In this document: positions 13,037-23,509 of the stretch, piece after piece
How the letters are laid out: every line of letters begins with the position of its first letter
Position numbering within the stretch: the first letter of the stretch is position 1
Source of the DNA: Pseudomonas cedrina subsp. cedrina
GTDB taxonomy: Bacteria > Pseudomonadota > Gammaproteobacteria > Pseudomonadales > Pseudomonadaceae
Length of the DNA: 64,000 nucleotides
Reading direction: 5' to 3'
Assembly (NCBI RefSeq): GCF_001983175.1
Contig: NZ_MNPW01000003.1
Location: 310,001 to 374,000, forward strand
Position numbers and translations under genes: made by a program
The notes under the pieces: model-generated
Database searches by the model: none
What the model was told of the DNA's origin: nothing
The model's input: only the letters and a program-made list of their open reading frames with translations

Positions 13037-13458
13037 AGGAGAGTTTTGTGCAAAACATTGATCCAGAGCGGTATTAACGCTCGCAAAAACGGTTAAAAGA
13101 TCCCCGTCGGCAACTAAGCGACAAACCAGCAAGTAACGGCAACTTCCCTCGCCACACGAGAAACATTCGCTTAAACCCCACGCAAACAATATTCATTATC
13201 ATTTGGCGCCTGGAAACTTCGTTACCCGTTAAACAAAACACATTTGATTAAATGCCCGCTAATGCCCGCCACACAAGGGCTGCAGCCCCAAGAAGGTGCA
13301 CTATGTGGTTATTCAACCGAATAATTTCGCCTTGGGAATTTTACTTGCCCGGTGTTTAGCCATAAAATCATCCCGATTGATTGCAGTGCGACATATCGTC
13401 ACTGCGTCGTTACTTTTTCGAGCTCAGAGACCTTTGCTCTCTGTTAAGGATTTCCAGC
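13037..13458 (+). promoter_or_regulatory. nuo operon upstream region, no gene
   Basis: About 420 bp without a gene. It must contain the nuo promoter, since the operon starts at 13459 and the preceding aceA has a strong terminator. An AT-rich site at 13184-13204 reads on the minus strand as AAATGATAATGAATATTGTT and matches 13 of 19 positions of the Fur consensus; this is weak evidence. The nuoA ribosome binding site TAAGGA is at 13445-13450. Confidence 0.45.
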
Positions 13459-13872
13459 ATGACCGAAGCGACAGGACTCATCGCCCACAACTGGGGCTTT
13501 GCCATTTTCCTCCTCGGTGTCGTGGGCCTCTGCGCCTTCATGCTCGGCGTGTCCAGCCTCCTCGGGTCAAAAGCCTGGGGTCGCAGCAAAAACGAACCGT
13601 TCGAATCCGGCATGCTGCCTACAGGTGGCGCCCGCTTGCGGCTCTCAGCCAAATTCTATCTGGTCGCGATGCTGTTCGTGATCTTCGATATCGAAGCCCT
13701 TTTTCTCTTTGCCTGGTCTGTGTCCGTCCGCGAAAGCGGCTGGACCGGATTCGTCGAAGCCCTCGTTTTCATAGCAATTCTGTTGGCAGGCCTTGTCTAC
13801 CTATTCCGAGTGGGCGCCCTTGACTGGGCTCCGGAAGCTCGTCGTAAGCGGCAAGCGAAGCTGAAACAATGA
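13459..13872 (+). CDS. nuoA: NADH-quinone oxidoreductase subunit A
   Basis: Small membrane subunit of respiratory complex I, at the junction of the peripheral and membrane arms. 137 residues with three transmembrane helices (about 14-36, 66-88 and 93-115). The conserved [25 protein letters not shown] loop between helices 1 and 2 and the FDIEALFLF helix are present. The start [13 protein letters not shown] follows TAAGGA with good spacing; longer upstream frames lack similarity. First gene of a 13-gene operon ending with nuoN. Confidence 0.96.
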   Translation: MTEATGLIAHNWGFAIFLLGVVGLCAFMLGVSSLLGSKAWGRSKNEPFESGMLPTGGARLRLSAKFYLVAMLFVIFDIEALFLFAWSVSVRESGWTGFVEALVFIAILLAGLVYLFRVGALDWAPEARRKRQAKLKQ

Positions 13873-13882
13873 GGCTTTGGCG

Positions 13883-14557
13883 ATGCAATACAATCTCACC
13901 AGGATCGACCCGGATGCTCCTAACGAGCAGTACCCCATCGGCAAGCGGGAAACCGTTTCCGACCCGTTAGAAGACCAAGTCCACAAGAACATCTACATGG
14001 GCAAGCTCGAAGACGTGCTGAATGGCGCGGTCAACTGGGGGCGTAAAAACTCCCTGTGGCCGTACAACTTCGGTCTTTCGTGCTGCTACGTGGAAATGAC
14101 CACCGCCTTCACGGCGCCCCACGACATCGCGCGCTTTGGCGCCGAGGTTATCCGGGCATCACCGCGCCAGGCGGATTTCATGGTTATCGCCGGTACGCCG
14201 TTCCTGAAAATGGCCCCCATCATCCAGCGCCTGTATGAACAAATGCTGGAACCCAAGTGGGTCATTTCCATGGGCGCCTGTGCCAATTCCGGCGGCATGT
14301 ACGACATCTATTCCGTGGTTCAGGGGGTCGACAAGTTCCTCCCGGTGGATGTCTACGTGCCCGGCTGCCCGCCCCGCCCCGAAGCGTTCCTGCAAGGCTT
14401 GATGCTGCTGCAGGAATCGATCGGACAGGAGCGTCGCCCGTTGTCCTGGGTCGTCGGCGATCAAGGCGTGTACCGCGCCGACATGCCGTCGCAAAAGGAA
14501 CAGCGCCGCGAACAGCGAATCGCAGTCACCAATCTGCGCAGCCCCGACGAAGTCTGA
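13883..14557 (+). CDS. nuoB: NADH-quinone oxidoreductase subunit B
   Basis: Peripheral-arm subunit that carries iron-sulfur cluster N2, the last electron carrier before quinone. 224 residues from [20 protein letters not shown]. The four N2 ligands are visible: the tandem cysteines in GLSCCYVEM, the cysteine in GACANSGG and the one in VPGCPPRPE. The start 10 bases after the nuoA stop was preferred over a TTG six bases upstream. Confidence 0.97.
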   Translation: MQYNLTRIDPDAPNEQYPIGKRETVSDPLEDQVHKNIYMGKLEDVLNGAVNWGRKNSLWPYNFGLSCCYVEMTTAFTAPHDIARFGAEVIRASPRQADFMVIAGTPFLKMAPIIQRLYEQMLEPKWVISMGACANSGGMYDIYSVVQGVDKFLPVDVYVPGCPPRPEAFLQGLMLLQESIGQERRPLSWVVGDQGVYRADMPSQKEQRREQRIAVTNLRSPDEV

Positions 14558-14629
14558 TCCAGCTCAGCTCTGTATAAGAAACGAGACACTGGCTTCATTC
14601 TTTACGTTGACCGAAAGCGATAAATAACC

Positions 14630-16414
14630 ATGACTACAGGCAGTGCTCTGTACATCCCGCCTTATAAGGCAAACGACCAGGACGTGGTCGTCGAACTGAA
14701 CAACCGTTTTGGCGCCGAGGCGTTCACCGCCCAGGAGACCCGCACCGGCATGCCCGTGTTGTGGGTTGCCCGCGCCAGGCTCATCGAAGTCCTGACCTTC
14801 CTGCGCAACCTGCCCAAGCCCTACGTCATGCTCTATGACCTGCATGGCGTGGACGAGCGTCTGCGCACCAAGCGCCAGGGCTTGCCGACTGGCGCCGATT
14901 TCACCGTGTTCTACCACTTGATGTCGCTGGAACGTAACAGCGACGTGATGCTCAAGGTCGCCCTGTCCGAAAGCGACCTGAGCGTACCGACCGTGACCGG
15001 CATCTGGCCGAACGCCAACTGGTACGAGCGTGAAGTCTGGGACATGTTCGGTATCGACTTCCCGGGGCACCCGCACCTGACCCGCATCATGATGCCGCCG
15101 ACCTGGGAAGGTCACCCGCTGCGCAAGGACTTCCCGGCGCGCGCGACCGAGTTCGACCCCTACAGCCTCACCCTGGCCAAGCAACAGCTCGAGGAAGAAG
15201 CGGCGCGGTTCAACCCGGAAGACTGGGGCATGAAGCGCTCGGGCACCAACGAGGACTACATGTTCCTCAACCTGGGCCCCAACCACCCTTCGGCTCACGG
15301 TGCCTTCCGGATCATCCTGCAGCTGGACGGTGAAGAAATCGTCGACTGCGTACCGGACATCGGCTACCACCACCGTGGCGCCGAGAAGATGGGCGAGCGC
15401 CAGTCGTGGCACAGCTACATCCCCTACACCGACCGCATCGACTACCTCGGCGGTGTGATGAACAACCTGCCGTACGTGCTCTCGGTCGAGAAGCTGGCCG
15501 GCATCAAGGTACCGGACCGCGTCGACACCATCCGCATCATGATGGCTGAGTTCTTCCGGATCACCAGCCACCTGCTGTTCCTGGGTACCTACATCCAGGA
15601 CGTGGGCGCCATGACGCCGGTGTTCTTCACCTTTACCGACCGCCAGAAAGCCTACACCGTGATCGAAGCGATCACGGGCTTTCGCCTGCACCCGGCCTGG
15701 TACCGCATCGGCGGCGTGGCCCACGACCTCCCGCGCGGCTGGGAACGCCTGGTCAAGGAATTCATCGACTGGATGCCCAAGCGCCTGGACGAATACCAGA
15801 AAGCCGCCCTGGACAACAGCATCCTCAAGGGTCGTACCATCGGCGTCGCCCAGTACAACACCAAGGAAGCGCTGGAATGGGGCGTTACCGGGCCAAGCCT
15901 GCGCGCCACCGGCCTGGACTTCGACTTGCGCAAGGCGCGCCCTTACTCGGGCTACGAAAACTTCGAGTTCGAGGTGCCGCTGGCAGCCAAGGGCGATGCC
16001 TACGACCGCTGCATCGTGCGCGTCGAAGAAATGCGCCAGAGCCTGAAGATCATCGAGCAGTGCATGCGCAACATGCCGGCAGGCCCGTACAAGGCGGATC
16101 ACCCGCTGACCACGCCGCCGCCCAAAGAGCGCACGCTGCAGCACATCGAAACCCTGATCACGCACTTCCTGCAGGTTTCGTGGGGCCCGGTGATGCCGGC
16201 CAACGAATCCTTCCAGATGATTGAAGCGACCAAGGGTATCAACAGTTATTACCTGACGAGCGATGGCGGCACCATGAGCTACCGCACCCGGATTCGCACC
16301 CCAAGCTTCCCGCACTTGCAGCAGATCCCTTCGGTGATCAAAGGCGAGATGGTCGCGGACTTGATTGCGTACCTGGGTAGTATCGATTTCGTTATGGCCG
16401 ACGTGGACCGCTAA
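14630..16414 (+). CDS. nuoCD: NADH-quinone oxidoreductase fused subunit C/D
   Basis: 594-residue fusion of the 30-kDa (C, about residues 1-190) and 49-kDa (D, about 200-594) subunits, as in E. coli and Pseudomonas. The C part shows [19 protein letters not shown] and HPLRKDFP. The D part begins with [14 protein letters not shown] and contains [12 protein letters not shown] and [18 protein letters not shown], lining the quinone site. It forms the connector between the iron-sulfur chain and the membrane arm. A 72-bp gap without a clear hairpin precedes it. Confidence 0.97.
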   Translation: MTTGSALYIPPYKANDQDVVVELNNRFGAEAFTAQETRTGMPVLWVARARLIEVLTFLRNLPKPYVMLYDLHGVDERLRTKRQGLPTGADFTVFYHLMSLERNSDVMLKVALSESDLSVPTVTGIWPNANWYEREVWDMFGIDFPGHPHLTRIMMPPTWEGHPLRKDFPARATEFDPYSLTLAKQQLEEEAARFNPEDWGMKRSGTNEDYMFLNLGPNHPSAHGAFRIILQLDGEEIVDCVPDIGYHHRGAEKMGERQSWHSYIPYTDRIDYLGGVMNNLPYVLSVEKLAGIKVPDRVDTIRIMMAEFFRITSHLLFLGTYIQDVGAMTPVFFTFTDRQKAYTVIEAITGFRLHPAWYRIGGVAHDLPRGWERLVKEFIDWMPKRLDEYQKAALDNSILKGRTIGVAQYNTKEALEWGVTGPSLRATGLDFDLRKARPYSGYENFEFEVPLAAKGDAYDRCIVRVEEMRQSLKIIEQCMRNMPAGPYKADHPLTTPPPKERTLQHIETLITHFLQVSWGPVMPANESFQMIEATKGINSYYLTSDGGTMSYRTRIRTPSFPHLQQIPSVIKGEMVADLIAYLGSIDFVMADVDR

Positions 16415-16416
16415 GC

Positions 16417-16914
16417 ATGAACAGCACGCTTATCCAGACAGACCGTTTCACCTTGAGTGAAACCGAGCGCTCGGCCATCGAGCACGAGCTGCATCACTAC
16501 GAAGACCCGCGCGCGGCGTCGATCGAAGCCTTGAAGATCGTCCAGAAGGAACGTGGCTGGGTGCCGGACGGCGCCCTCTACGCCATCGGCGAGATCCTCG
16601 GCATCCCCGCCAGCGACGTTGAAGGCGTGGCGACGTTCTACAGCCAGATCTTCCGCCAGCCGGTGGGCCGCCACATCATTCGCGTGTGCGACAGCATGGT
16701 CTGCTACATCGGTGGCCACGAGTCCGTGGTCAGCGAAATCCAGGCCAAGCTCGGCATCGGCCTGGGCCAGACCACCGCAGACGGCCGCTTCACGCTGCTG
16801 CCGGTGTGCTGCCTGGGCAACTGCGACAAGGCGCCGGCGTTGATGATCGACGACGACACATTCGGTGACGTGCAGCCTGCTGGCGTGACCCAATTGCTCG
16901 AGGGCTACCCATGA
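16417..16914 (+). CDS. nuoE: NADH-quinone oxidoreductase subunit E
   Basis: 165-residue 24-kDa subunit of the NADH dehydrogenase module holding the 2Fe-2S cluster N1a. Thioredoxin-like cluster ligands are visible as CDSMVC (C-x4-C, near residue 92) and CLGNC (C-x3-C, near residue 131). It starts two bases after the nuoCD stop and overlaps nuoF by four bases (ATGA). Confidence 0.97.
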   Translation: MNSTLIQTDRFTLSETERSAIEHELHHYEDPRAASIEALKIVQKERGWVPDGALYAIGEILGIPASDVEGVATFYSQIFRQPVGRHIIRVCDSMVCYIGGHESVVSEIQAKLGIGLGQTTADGRFTLLPVCCLGNCDKAPALMIDDDTFGDVQPAGVTQLLEGYP

Positions 16915-18269
16915 CCCTGACATCTTTCGGCCCGGCCAACCTGATCAAGCGTTCGGCCGAGACTCACCCGCTGACCTGGCGCCTGCGTGACGACGCCGAG
17001 CCCGTATGGCTCGACGAATACCAGGCCAAGAATGGTTACGCGGCCGCGCGCAAAGCCTTCGCCGACATGGCCCAGGATGACATCGTCCAGACGGTCAAGG
17101 ACGCCGGCCTCAAAGGCCGCGGCGGTGCAGGCTTCCCCACGGGCGTGAAGTGGGGCCTGATGCCCAAGGACGAATCCATCAACATCCGCTACCTTTTGTG
17201 CAACGCGGATGAAATGGAGCCCAATACCTGGAAAGACCGCATGCTGATGGAGCAACTGCCCCATCTGTTGATCGAAGGCATGCTGATCAGCGCACGCGCG
17301 CTGAAAACCTACCGGGGCTACATCTTCCTGCGCGGCGAATACACCACCGCCGCCAAGCACCTCAACCGCGCCGTGGCCGAAGCCAAGGCCGCGGGCCTGC
17401 TGGGCAAGAACATTCTGGGCTCGGGTTTCGACTTCGAACTGTTCGTGCACACCGGCGCCGGGCGTTATATCTGCGGTGAAGAAACCGCACTGATCAACTC
17501 CCTCGAAGGCCGTCGCGCCAACCCGCGTTCCAAGCCGCCCTTCCCGGCCGCCGTGGGCGTGTGGGGCAAGCCGACCTGCGTGAACAACGTCGAGACCCTG
17601 TGCAACGTGCCGGCGATCATCGCCGACGGCGTCGACTGGTACAAATCGTTGGCCCGCGCCGGCAGTGAAGACATGGGCACCAAGCTCATGGGCTTCTCCG
17701 GCAAGGTCAAGAACCCCGGCCTGTGGGAACTGCCCTTCGGCGTGACCGCACGCGAGCTGTTCGAGGACTACGCCGGCGGCATGCGCGACGGCTATACCTT
17801 GAAAGCCTGGCAGCCAGGCGGCGCCGGCACCGGTTTCCTGCTGCCCGAGCACCTGGACGCACAAATGTATGCCGGCGGCATCGGCAAGGTGGGCACCCGC
17901 ATGGGTACCGGCCTGGCGATGGCGGTGGACAACACGGTGAACATGGTCTCGCTGCTGCGCAACATGGAACAGTTCTTTGCCCGTGAATCCTGCGGCTTCT
18001 GCACTCCATGCCGCGACGGCCTGCCGTGGAGCGTCAAGCTGCTGATGGCTCTGGAAAACGGCGAAGGCCGCGAGGGTGACATCGAAACCCTGCTGGGCCT
18101 GGTCAATTTCCTCGGCCCTGGCAAGACCTTCTGTGCTCACGCACCGGGCGCCGTGGAGCCACTGGGCAGCGCAATCAAGTACTTCCGCCCTGAGTTCGAG
18201 GCCGGCATCGCGCCAACCCGCGCGGGCGAGCTCACTCAGGTGGTAACGCCGACCATGGTCGGCGCGTAA
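16911..18269 (+). CDS. nuoF: NADH-quinone oxidoreductase subunit F
   Basis: NADH-binding 51-kDa subunit with FMN and the 4Fe-4S cluster N3; the entry point for electrons. 452 residues. The FMN/NADH motif [14 protein letters not shown] lies near residue 65, [14 protein letters not shown] near 187, and the cluster ligands in [12 protein letters not shown] near residue 360. Start codon overlaps the nuoE stop. A hairpin at 18282 separates it from nuoG. Confidence 0.97.
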   Translation: MTLTSFGPANLIKRSAETHPLTWRLRDDAEPVWLDEYQAKNGYAAARKAFADMAQDDIVQTVKDAGLKGRGGAGFPTGVKWGLMPKDESINIRYLLCNADEMEPNTWKDRMLMEQLPHLLIEGMLISARALKTYRGYIFLRGEYTTAAKHLNRAVAEAKAAGLLGKNILGSGFDFELFVHTGAGRYICGEETALINSLEGRRANPRSKPPFPAAVGVWGKPTCVNNVETLCNVPAIIADGVDWYKSLARAGSEDMGTKLMGFSGKVKNPGLWELPFGVTARELFEDYAGGMRDGYTLKAWQPGGAGTGFLLPEHLDAQMYAGGIGKVGTRMGTGLAMAVDNTVNMVSLLRNMEQFFARESCGFCTPCRDGLPWSVKLLMALENGEGREGDIETLLGLVNFLGPGKTFCAHAPGAVEPLGSAIKYFRPEFEAGIAPTRAGELTQVVTPTMVGA

Positions 18270-18281
18270 CGCTTCAAGGAA

Positions 18282-18310
18282 GCGAAGGGTCCGTGCCCTT
18301 CGCCTTTCTC
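18282..18310 (+). terminator. possible intra-operon attenuator between nuoF and nuoG
   Basis: Perfect 8-bp stem GCGAAGGG/CCCTTCGC around TCCGTG, followed by the moderately T-rich CTTTCTC. It lies 13 bases after the nuoF stop, in the only long gap (137 bp) of the operon. It may terminate a fraction of transcripts or protect the upstream mRNA. Confidence 0.5.
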
Positions 18311-18406
18311 ATGTGCTGACGCCTTGATGGCTGTGTAGATGCACATGAATAACAAGATTCCATTAGCCACGCCCGCTGACAACGGGCCAACGAAGAACTT
18401 TGAACC

Positions 18407-21121
18407 ATGGCCACTATCCACGTAGACGGCAAAGCGCTCGAAGTCGATGGGGCGGACAACCTGTTACAGGCTTGTCTGTCACTCGGCCTCGACATCCCGT
18501 ATTTCTGCTGGCACCCCGCGCTTGGTAGCGTCGGTGCCTGTCGCCAGTGTGCGGTCAAGCAGTACACCGACGAGAACGACACCCGTGGTCGTATCGTCAT
18601 GTCGTGCATGACCCCAGCCACCGACAACACCTGGATCTCCATCGACGATGACGAATCCAAGGCGTTCCGCGCCAGTGTCGTCGAATGGCTGATGACCAAC
18701 CATCCCCACGACTGCCCGGTCTGTGAGGAAGGCGGTCACTGCCACCTGCAAGACATGACGGTGATGACCGGCCACAACGAGCGCCGTTATCGCTTCACCA
18801 AGCGCACCCACCAGAACCAGCAACTGGGCCCGTTCATTTCCCACGAGATGAACCGCTGCATCGCCTGCTACCGCTGCGTGCGCTTCTATAAGGACTACGC
18901 CGGCGGCACCGACCTCGGCGTGTTCGGCGCCCATGACAACGTGTACTTCGGTCGCGTTGAAGACGGCGTGCTCGAAAGCGAGTTCTCCGGCAACCTCACC
19001 GAGGTCTGCCCGACCGGTGTGTTCACCGACAAGACCCACTCCGAGCGCTACAACCGCAAGTGGGACATGCAATTCGCCCCGAGCATCTGCCATGGCTGCT
19101 CCAGCGGTTGCAACATCTCGCCGGGCGAGCGCTACGGTGAACTGCGTCGTATCGAAAACCGCTTCAACGGTTCGGTCAACCAATACTTCCTGTGCGACCG
19201 TGGCCGTTTCGGCTACGGCTACGTCAACCGCGAAGACCGCCCGCGCCAACCGCTGCTGGCCGATGGCGCCAAGCTGAGCCTGGATGCCGCGCTGGACAAG
19301 GCCGCCGACCTGCTGCGTGGCCGCAACATCGTCGGGATCGGCTCGCCACGCGCCAGCCTCGAAAGCAACTTCGCGTTGCGCGAGCTGGTCGGTGCCGAGC
19401 ACTTCTACAGCGGCATCGAAGCCGGGGAGCTGGAGCGCATCCGCCTGGTTCTGCAGGTGCTCAATGACAGCCCGCTGCCCGTGCCGAACATGCGCGACAT
19501 CGAAGACCACGACGCGATCTTCGTGTTGGGTGAAGACCTGACCCAGACCGCGGCCCGTATCGCGCTGTCGCTGCGCCAGTCGGTCAAAGGCAAGGCCGAA
19601 GACATGGCCGACGCCATGCGCGTACAGCCTTGGCTCGACGCGGCGGTGAAGAACATTGGCCAGCACGCGCTGAACCCGCTGTTTATCGCAAGCCTGGCTG
19701 AAACCAAGCTCGACGATATCGCCGAAGAATGCGTACACGCCGCGCCGGACGACCTGGCCCGCCTCGGTTTCGCCGTGGCTCACGCTCTGGACGCCAGCGC
19801 ACCGGCAGTCGAAGGCCTGGACACTGAAGCCGTTGAACTGGCCCAGCGTATCGCCGACGCCCTGCTGGCCGCCAAGCGCCCATTGATCATCGCCGGTACC
19901 TCGTTGGGTTCCAAGGCGCTGATCGAAGCTGCCGCCAACATCGCCAAGGCCCTGAAGCTGCGCGACAAGAACGGTTCCATCAGCCTGGTCGTGCCGGAAG
20001 CCAACAGCCTTGGCCTGGCCATGCTCGGTGGCGAGTCCGTGGACGCAGCCCTGCAAGCGGTGATCGACGGCACTGCCGACGCCATCGTGGTACTGGAAAA
20101 CGACCTGTACACCCGCCTCGACGCGGCCAAGGTCGACGCTGCGCTCAACGCGGCCAAGGTCCTGATCGTCGCCGACCACCAGAAGACCGCCACCAGCGAG
20201 CGTGCCGACCTGGTGCTGCCGGCGGCGACCTTCGCCGAAGGCGACGGCACCCTGGTCAGCCAGGAAGGCCGCGCCCAGCGCTTCTTCCAGGTGTTCGATC
20301 CAAAATACATGGACGCCGGCATCCTGGTGCACGAAGGCTGGCGCTGGCTGCATGCCCTGCGCGCCACCCTGCTGAACCAGCCGATCGACTGGACCCAGCT
20401 CGACCACGTCACCGCCGCCACCGCCGCCAGCGCGCCGCAGCTGGCGCGTATCGTCGATGCCGCGCCGTCCGCCGCGTTTCGCATCAAGGGCTTGAAACTG
20501 GCCCGTGAACCGCTGCGTTACTCCGGTCGTACCGCCATGCGCGCCAACATCAGCGTGCACGAACCGCGTACCCCGCAAGATAACGACACCGCGTTCGCCT
20601 TCTCCATGGAAGGTTACTCGGGTTCGGTCGAACCGCGTCAGCAGGTGCCGTTCGCCTGGTCGCCGGGCTGGAACTCGCCGCAGGCCTGGAACAAGTTCCA
20701 GGACGAAGTCGGTGGTCACATCCGCGCCGGCGACCCGGGCACCCGCCTGATCGAAAGCAGCGGTGATTCGCTGAACTGGTTCGCCGCCGTACCGCGTCCG
20801 TTCAACCCGGCCCAGGGTACCTGGCAGGTCGTGCCGTTCTTCCACCTGTTCGGCAGCGAAGAGACTTCTTCCAAGGCCGCGCCGGTTCAGGAACGCGTTC
20901 CCGCGCCTTACGTGTCCCTGGCCAAGTCCGAAGCCGATCGCCTGGGCGTCAACGACGGTGCGCTGCTCAGCCTGAACGTGGCCGGCCAGACCCTGCGCCT
21001 GCCGCTGCGCATCAACGAAGCGCTGGGCGCCGGCCTGGTGGCATTGCCAAAAGGCATCGCCGGTATTCCTGCGGCAATCTTTGGCAAAACCGTTGACGGT
21101 CTGCAGGAGGCAGCGCAATGA
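18407..21121 (+). CDS. nuoG: NADH-quinone oxidoreductase subunit G
   Basis: Largest subunit of complex I, 904 residues, molybdopterin-oxidoreductase fold without the cofactor. The N-terminal 2Fe-2S ferredoxin domain shows [16 protein letters not shown] near residue 35. [16 protein letters not shown] holds the N5-type ligands, [11 protein letters not shown] and [11 protein letters not shown] a 4Fe-4S site, and [14 protein letters not shown] the additional N7-type cluster found in E. coli. Ends with an ATGA overlap into nuoH. Confidence 0.97.
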   Translation: MATIHVDGKALEVDGADNLLQACLSLGLDIPYFCWHPALGSVGACRQCAVKQYTDENDTRGRIVMSCMTPATDNTWISIDDDESKAFRASVVEWLMTNHPHDCPVCEEGGHCHLQDMTVMTGHNERRYRFTKRTHQNQQLGPFISHEMNRCIACYRCVRFYKDYAGGTDLGVFGAHDNVYFGRVEDGVLESEFSGNLTEVCPTGVFTDKTHSERYNRKWDMQFAPSICHGCSSGCNISPGERYGELRRIENRFNGSVNQYFLCDRGRFGYGYVNREDRPRQPLLADGAKLSLDAALDKAADLLRGRNIVGIGSPRASLESNFALRELVGAEHFYSGIEAGELERIRLVLQVLNDSPLPVPNMRDIEDHDAIFVLGEDLTQTAARIALSLRQSVKGKAEDMADAMRVQPWLDAAVKNIGQHALNPLFIASLAETKLDDIAEECVHAAPDDLARLGFAVAHALDASAPAVEGLDTEAVELAQRIADALLAAKRPLIIAGTSLGSKALIEAAANIAKALKLRDKNGSISLVVPEANSLGLAMLGGESVDAALQAVIDGTADAIVVLENDLYTRLDAAKVDAALNAAKVLIVADHQKTATSERADLVLPAATFAEGDGTLVSQEGRAQRFFQVFDPKYMDAGILVHEGWRWLHALRATLLNQPIDWTQLDHVTAATAASAPQLARIVDAAPSAAFRIKGLKLAREPLRYSGRTAMRANISVHEPRTPQDNDTAFAFSMEGYSGSVEPRQQVPFAWSPGWNSPQAWNKFQDEVGGHIRAGDPGTRLIESSGDSLNWFAAVPRPFNPAQGTWQVVPFFHLFGSEETSSKAAPVQERVPAPYVSLAKSEADRLGVNDGALLSLNVAGQTLRLPLRINEALGAGLVALPKGIAGIPAAIFGKTVDGLQEAAQ

Positions 21122-22125
21122 CCTGGTTCACCCCTGAAGTGATCGACGTGATCATCTCGGTCGTCAAGGCCATCGTGATCCTGTTGGCCGTGGTCGTTGC
21201 GGGCGCCCTGCTCAGCTTCGTCGAACGTCGCCTGCTGGGCTGGTGGCAGGACCGTTACGGTCCGAACCGCGTTGGCCCGTTCGGTATGTTCCAGATCGCC
21301 GCCGACATGCTGAAGATGTTCTTCAAGGAAGACTGGACGCCGCCGTTCGCCGACAAGGTGATCTTCACCCTGGCGCCGGTGGTGGCCATGAGCGCCTTGC
21401 TGATCGCCTTTGCCGTCATCCCGATCACCCCGACCTGGGGCGTGGCGGACCTGAACATCGGCTTGCTGTTCTTCTTCGCCATGGCCGGTTTGTCGGTGTA
21501 CGCGGTGCTGTTCGCCGGCTGGTCGAGCAACAACAAGTTCGCCCTGCTGGGCAGCTTGCGTGCCTCGGCGCAAACCGTATCCTATGAAGTGTTCATGGGG
21601 TTGGCGCTGATGGGCATCGTGGTGCAGGTCGGCTCGTTCAACATGCGCGATATCGTCGAGTACCAGGCGCAGAACCTGTGGTTCATCATTCCGCAGTTCT
21701 TCGGCTTCTGTACCTTCTTCATCGCGGGCGTCGCCGTGACTCACCGTCACCCGTTCGACCAGCCGGAAGCGGAACAGGAACTGGCCGACGGTTACCACAT
21801 TGAATATGCCGGCATGAAGTGGGGCATGTTCTTCGTCGGTGAGTACATCGGCATCATCTTGATCTCGGCCCTGCTGGTCACGCTGTTCTTCGGCGGCTGG
21901 CACGGTCCGTTCGGCATCCTGCCGCAGTTGGCGTTCTTCTGGTTCTTCCTGAAGACCGCGTTCTTCATCATGTTGTTTATCCTGCTGCGCGCTTCCATTC
22001 CGCGTCCACGATACGACCAGGTGATGGATTTCAGCTGGCGCTTCTGCCTGCCGCTGACCCTGATCAATTTGCTGGTGACCGCTGCCGTTGTGTTGTTGAA
22101 CACGCCAGCGGGCGCGGTTCAGTGA
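21118..22125 (+). CDS. nuoH: NADH-quinone oxidoreductase subunit H
   Basis: Membrane subunit that forms most of the quinone pocket; 335 residues with about eight transmembrane helices. [15 protein letters not shown] near residue 45, [20 protein letters not shown] near 128 and the acidic loop [17 protein letters not shown] near 215 are diagnostic. The start overlaps the nuoG stop by four bases. Confidence 0.97.
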   Translation: MTWFTPEVIDVIISVVKAIVILLAVVVAGALLSFVERRLLGWWQDRYGPNRVGPFGMFQIAADMLKMFFKEDWTPPFADKVIFTLAPVVAMSALLIAFAVIPITPTWGVADLNIGLLFFFAMAGLSVYAVLFAGWSSNNKFALLGSLRASAQTVSYEVFMGLALMGIVVQVGSFNMRDIVEYQAQNLWFIIPQFFGFCTFFIAGVAVTHRHPFDQPEAEQELADGYHIEYAGMKWGMFFVGEYIGIILISALLVTLFFGGWHGPFGILPQLAFFWFFLKTAFFIMLFILLRASIPRPRYDQVMDFSWRFCLPLTLINLLVTAAVVLLNTPAGAVQ

Positions 22126-22136
22126 GGATTTGACCC

Positions 22137-22685
22137 ATGTTCAAATATATTGGCGACATCGTTAAGGGTACCGGTACCCAGTTGCGAAGCCTGGTGATGG
22201 TGTTCGGTCACGGCTTTCGCAAACGCGACACCCTGCAATACCCGGAAGAAGCGGTGTACCTGCCGCCGCGCTATCGCGGCCGTATCGTGCTGACCCGCGA
22301 CCCCGATGGCGAAGAACGTTGCGTTGCCTGCAACCTGTGCGCCGTGGCGTGCCCGGTGGGTTGCATCTCCCTGCAGAAAGCTGAAACCGAAGACGGTCGC
22401 TGGTACCCGGACTTCTTCCGCATCAACTTCTCGCGCTGCATTTTCTGCGGCCTCTGCGAGGAAGCCTGCCCGACCACCGCGATCCAGCTCACGCCGGACT
22501 TCGAGATGGCCGAGTTCAAACGTCAGGACCTGGTGTACGAGAAAGAAGATCTGCTGATCTCCGGTACCGGTAAAAACCCTGATTACAACTTCTATCGTGT
22601 TGCAGGTATGGCCGTTGCGGGCAAGCCCAAAGGCGCCGCACAAAACGAAGCCGAGCCGATCAACGTGAAGAGCTTGCTGCCTTAA
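22137..22685 (+). CDS. nuoI: NADH-quinone oxidoreductase subunit I
   Basis: 182-residue ferredoxin-like subunit carrying clusters N6a and N6b, which link NuoG to NuoB. Both 4Fe-4S motifs are visible: [12 protein letters not shown] near residue 62 and [12 protein letters not shown] near residue 101. It begins 11 bases after the nuoH stop. Confidence 0.97.
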   Translation: MFKYIGDIVKGTGTQLRSLVMVFGHGFRKRDTLQYPEEAVYLPPRYRGRIVLTRDPDGEERCVACNLCAVACPVGCISLQKAETEDGRWYPDFFRINFSRCIFCGLCEEACPTTAIQLTPDFEMAEFKRQDLVYEKEDLLISGTGKNPDYNFYRVAGMAVAGKPKGAAQNEAEPINVKSLLP

Positions 22686-22694
22686 GGAAGAAAG

Positions 22695-23198
22695 ATGGAA
22701 TTCGCTTTCTATTTCGCATCGGGTATCGCAGTTGTGTCCACGCTTCGCGTGATCACCAACACCAACCCCGTGCACGCCCTGCTCTACCTGATCATTTCGC
22801 TGATCGCCGTGGCCATGACCTTTTTCGCACTCGGCGCACCGTTCGCCGGTGTGCTGGAAGTGATCGCCTACGCCGGCGCCATCATGGTGCTGTTCGTGTT
22901 TGTGGTGATGATGCTCAACCTGGGGCCGGCTTCGGTCGCTCAGGAGCGCGTCTGGCTCAAGCCCGGCATCTGGCTCGGCCCGGTTGTCCTCGCAGCACTG
23001 CTGCTGGGTGAACTGCTGTATGTGCTGTTCGCTCACCAGAGCGGCCAGGCCATCGGCCACACCACCGTAGACGCGAAAGCCGTGGGCATCAGCCTGTTCG
23101 GCCCGTACCTGCTGGTGGTCGAACTGGCTTCGATGCTGCTGCTCGCCGCAGCCATCACCGCCTTCCACTTGGGCCGCAACGAAGCCAAGGAGCAATGA
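22695..23198 (+). CDS. nuoJ: NADH-quinone oxidoreductase subunit J
   Basis: 167-residue membrane subunit with five predicted helices. [40 protein letters not shown] spans the family hallmark helices including the pi-bulge helix near residue 60. The stop codon overlaps a possible nuoK start. Preceded by the ribosome binding site AAGGAAG. Confidence 0.95.
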   Translation: MEFAFYFASGIAVVSTLRVITNTNPVHALLYLIISLIAVAMTFFALGAPFAGVLEVIAYAGAIMVLFVFVVMMLNLGPASVAQERVWLKPGIWLGPVVLAALLLGELLYVLFAHQSGQAIGHTTVDAKAVGISLFGPYLLVVELASMLLLAAAITAFHLGRNEAKEQ

Positions 23199-23200
23199 CG

Positions 23201-23509
23201 ATGCCTGCTATCCCCTTGGAGCATGGTCTGGCGGTCGCCGGCATCCTGTTCTGCCTTGGCCTGGTCGGCCTGATGGTCCGCCGTAACATTCTGTTTGTGT
23301 TGATGAGCCTGGAAATCATGATGAACGCCGCGGCACTGGCGTTCATTGTCGCGGGTGCACGTTGGGGCCAGCCGGATGGACAAGTCATGTTCATCCTGGT
23401 GATCAGCCTGGCAGCCGCCGAGGCCAGTATCGGCCTGGCGATCCTGCTGCAACTGTATCGTCGCTTCCACACGCTTGATATCGACGCTGCCAGTGAGATG
23501 CGCGGATGA
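23201..23509 (+). CDS. nuoK: NADH-quinone oxidoreductase subunit K
   Basis: 102-residue antiporter-like membrane subunit with three helices. [18 protein letters not shown] holds the conserved membrane glutamate (near residue 36), and [13 protein letters not shown] a second one (near residue 72), both needed for proton transfer. [10 protein letters not shown] at 23201 is the family start; an ATG six bases upstream (23195), inside the nuoJ stop, would add two residues. Overlaps nuoL by four bases. Confidence 0.95.
   Translation: MPAIPLEHGLAVAGILFCLGLVGLMVRRNILFVLMSLEIMMNAAALAFIVAGARWGQPDGQVMFILVISLAAAEASIGLAILLQLYRRFHTLDIDAASEMRG

Noticed and set aside
13296..13823. 175-residue plus-strand frame overlapping nuoA
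   Set aside because: Different frame from nuoA, arginine-rich, no similarity; nuoA at 13459 is certain.
14564..16315. 583-residue open frame antisense to nuoCD
   Set aside because: Shadow of nuoCD; other long antisense frames over nuoL, nuoM, nuoN and mnhA were rejected for the same reason.
18479..21118. 879-residue open frame antisense to nuoG
   Set aside because: Same codon-bias artefact; spans a well-supported complex I gene and shows no domain.
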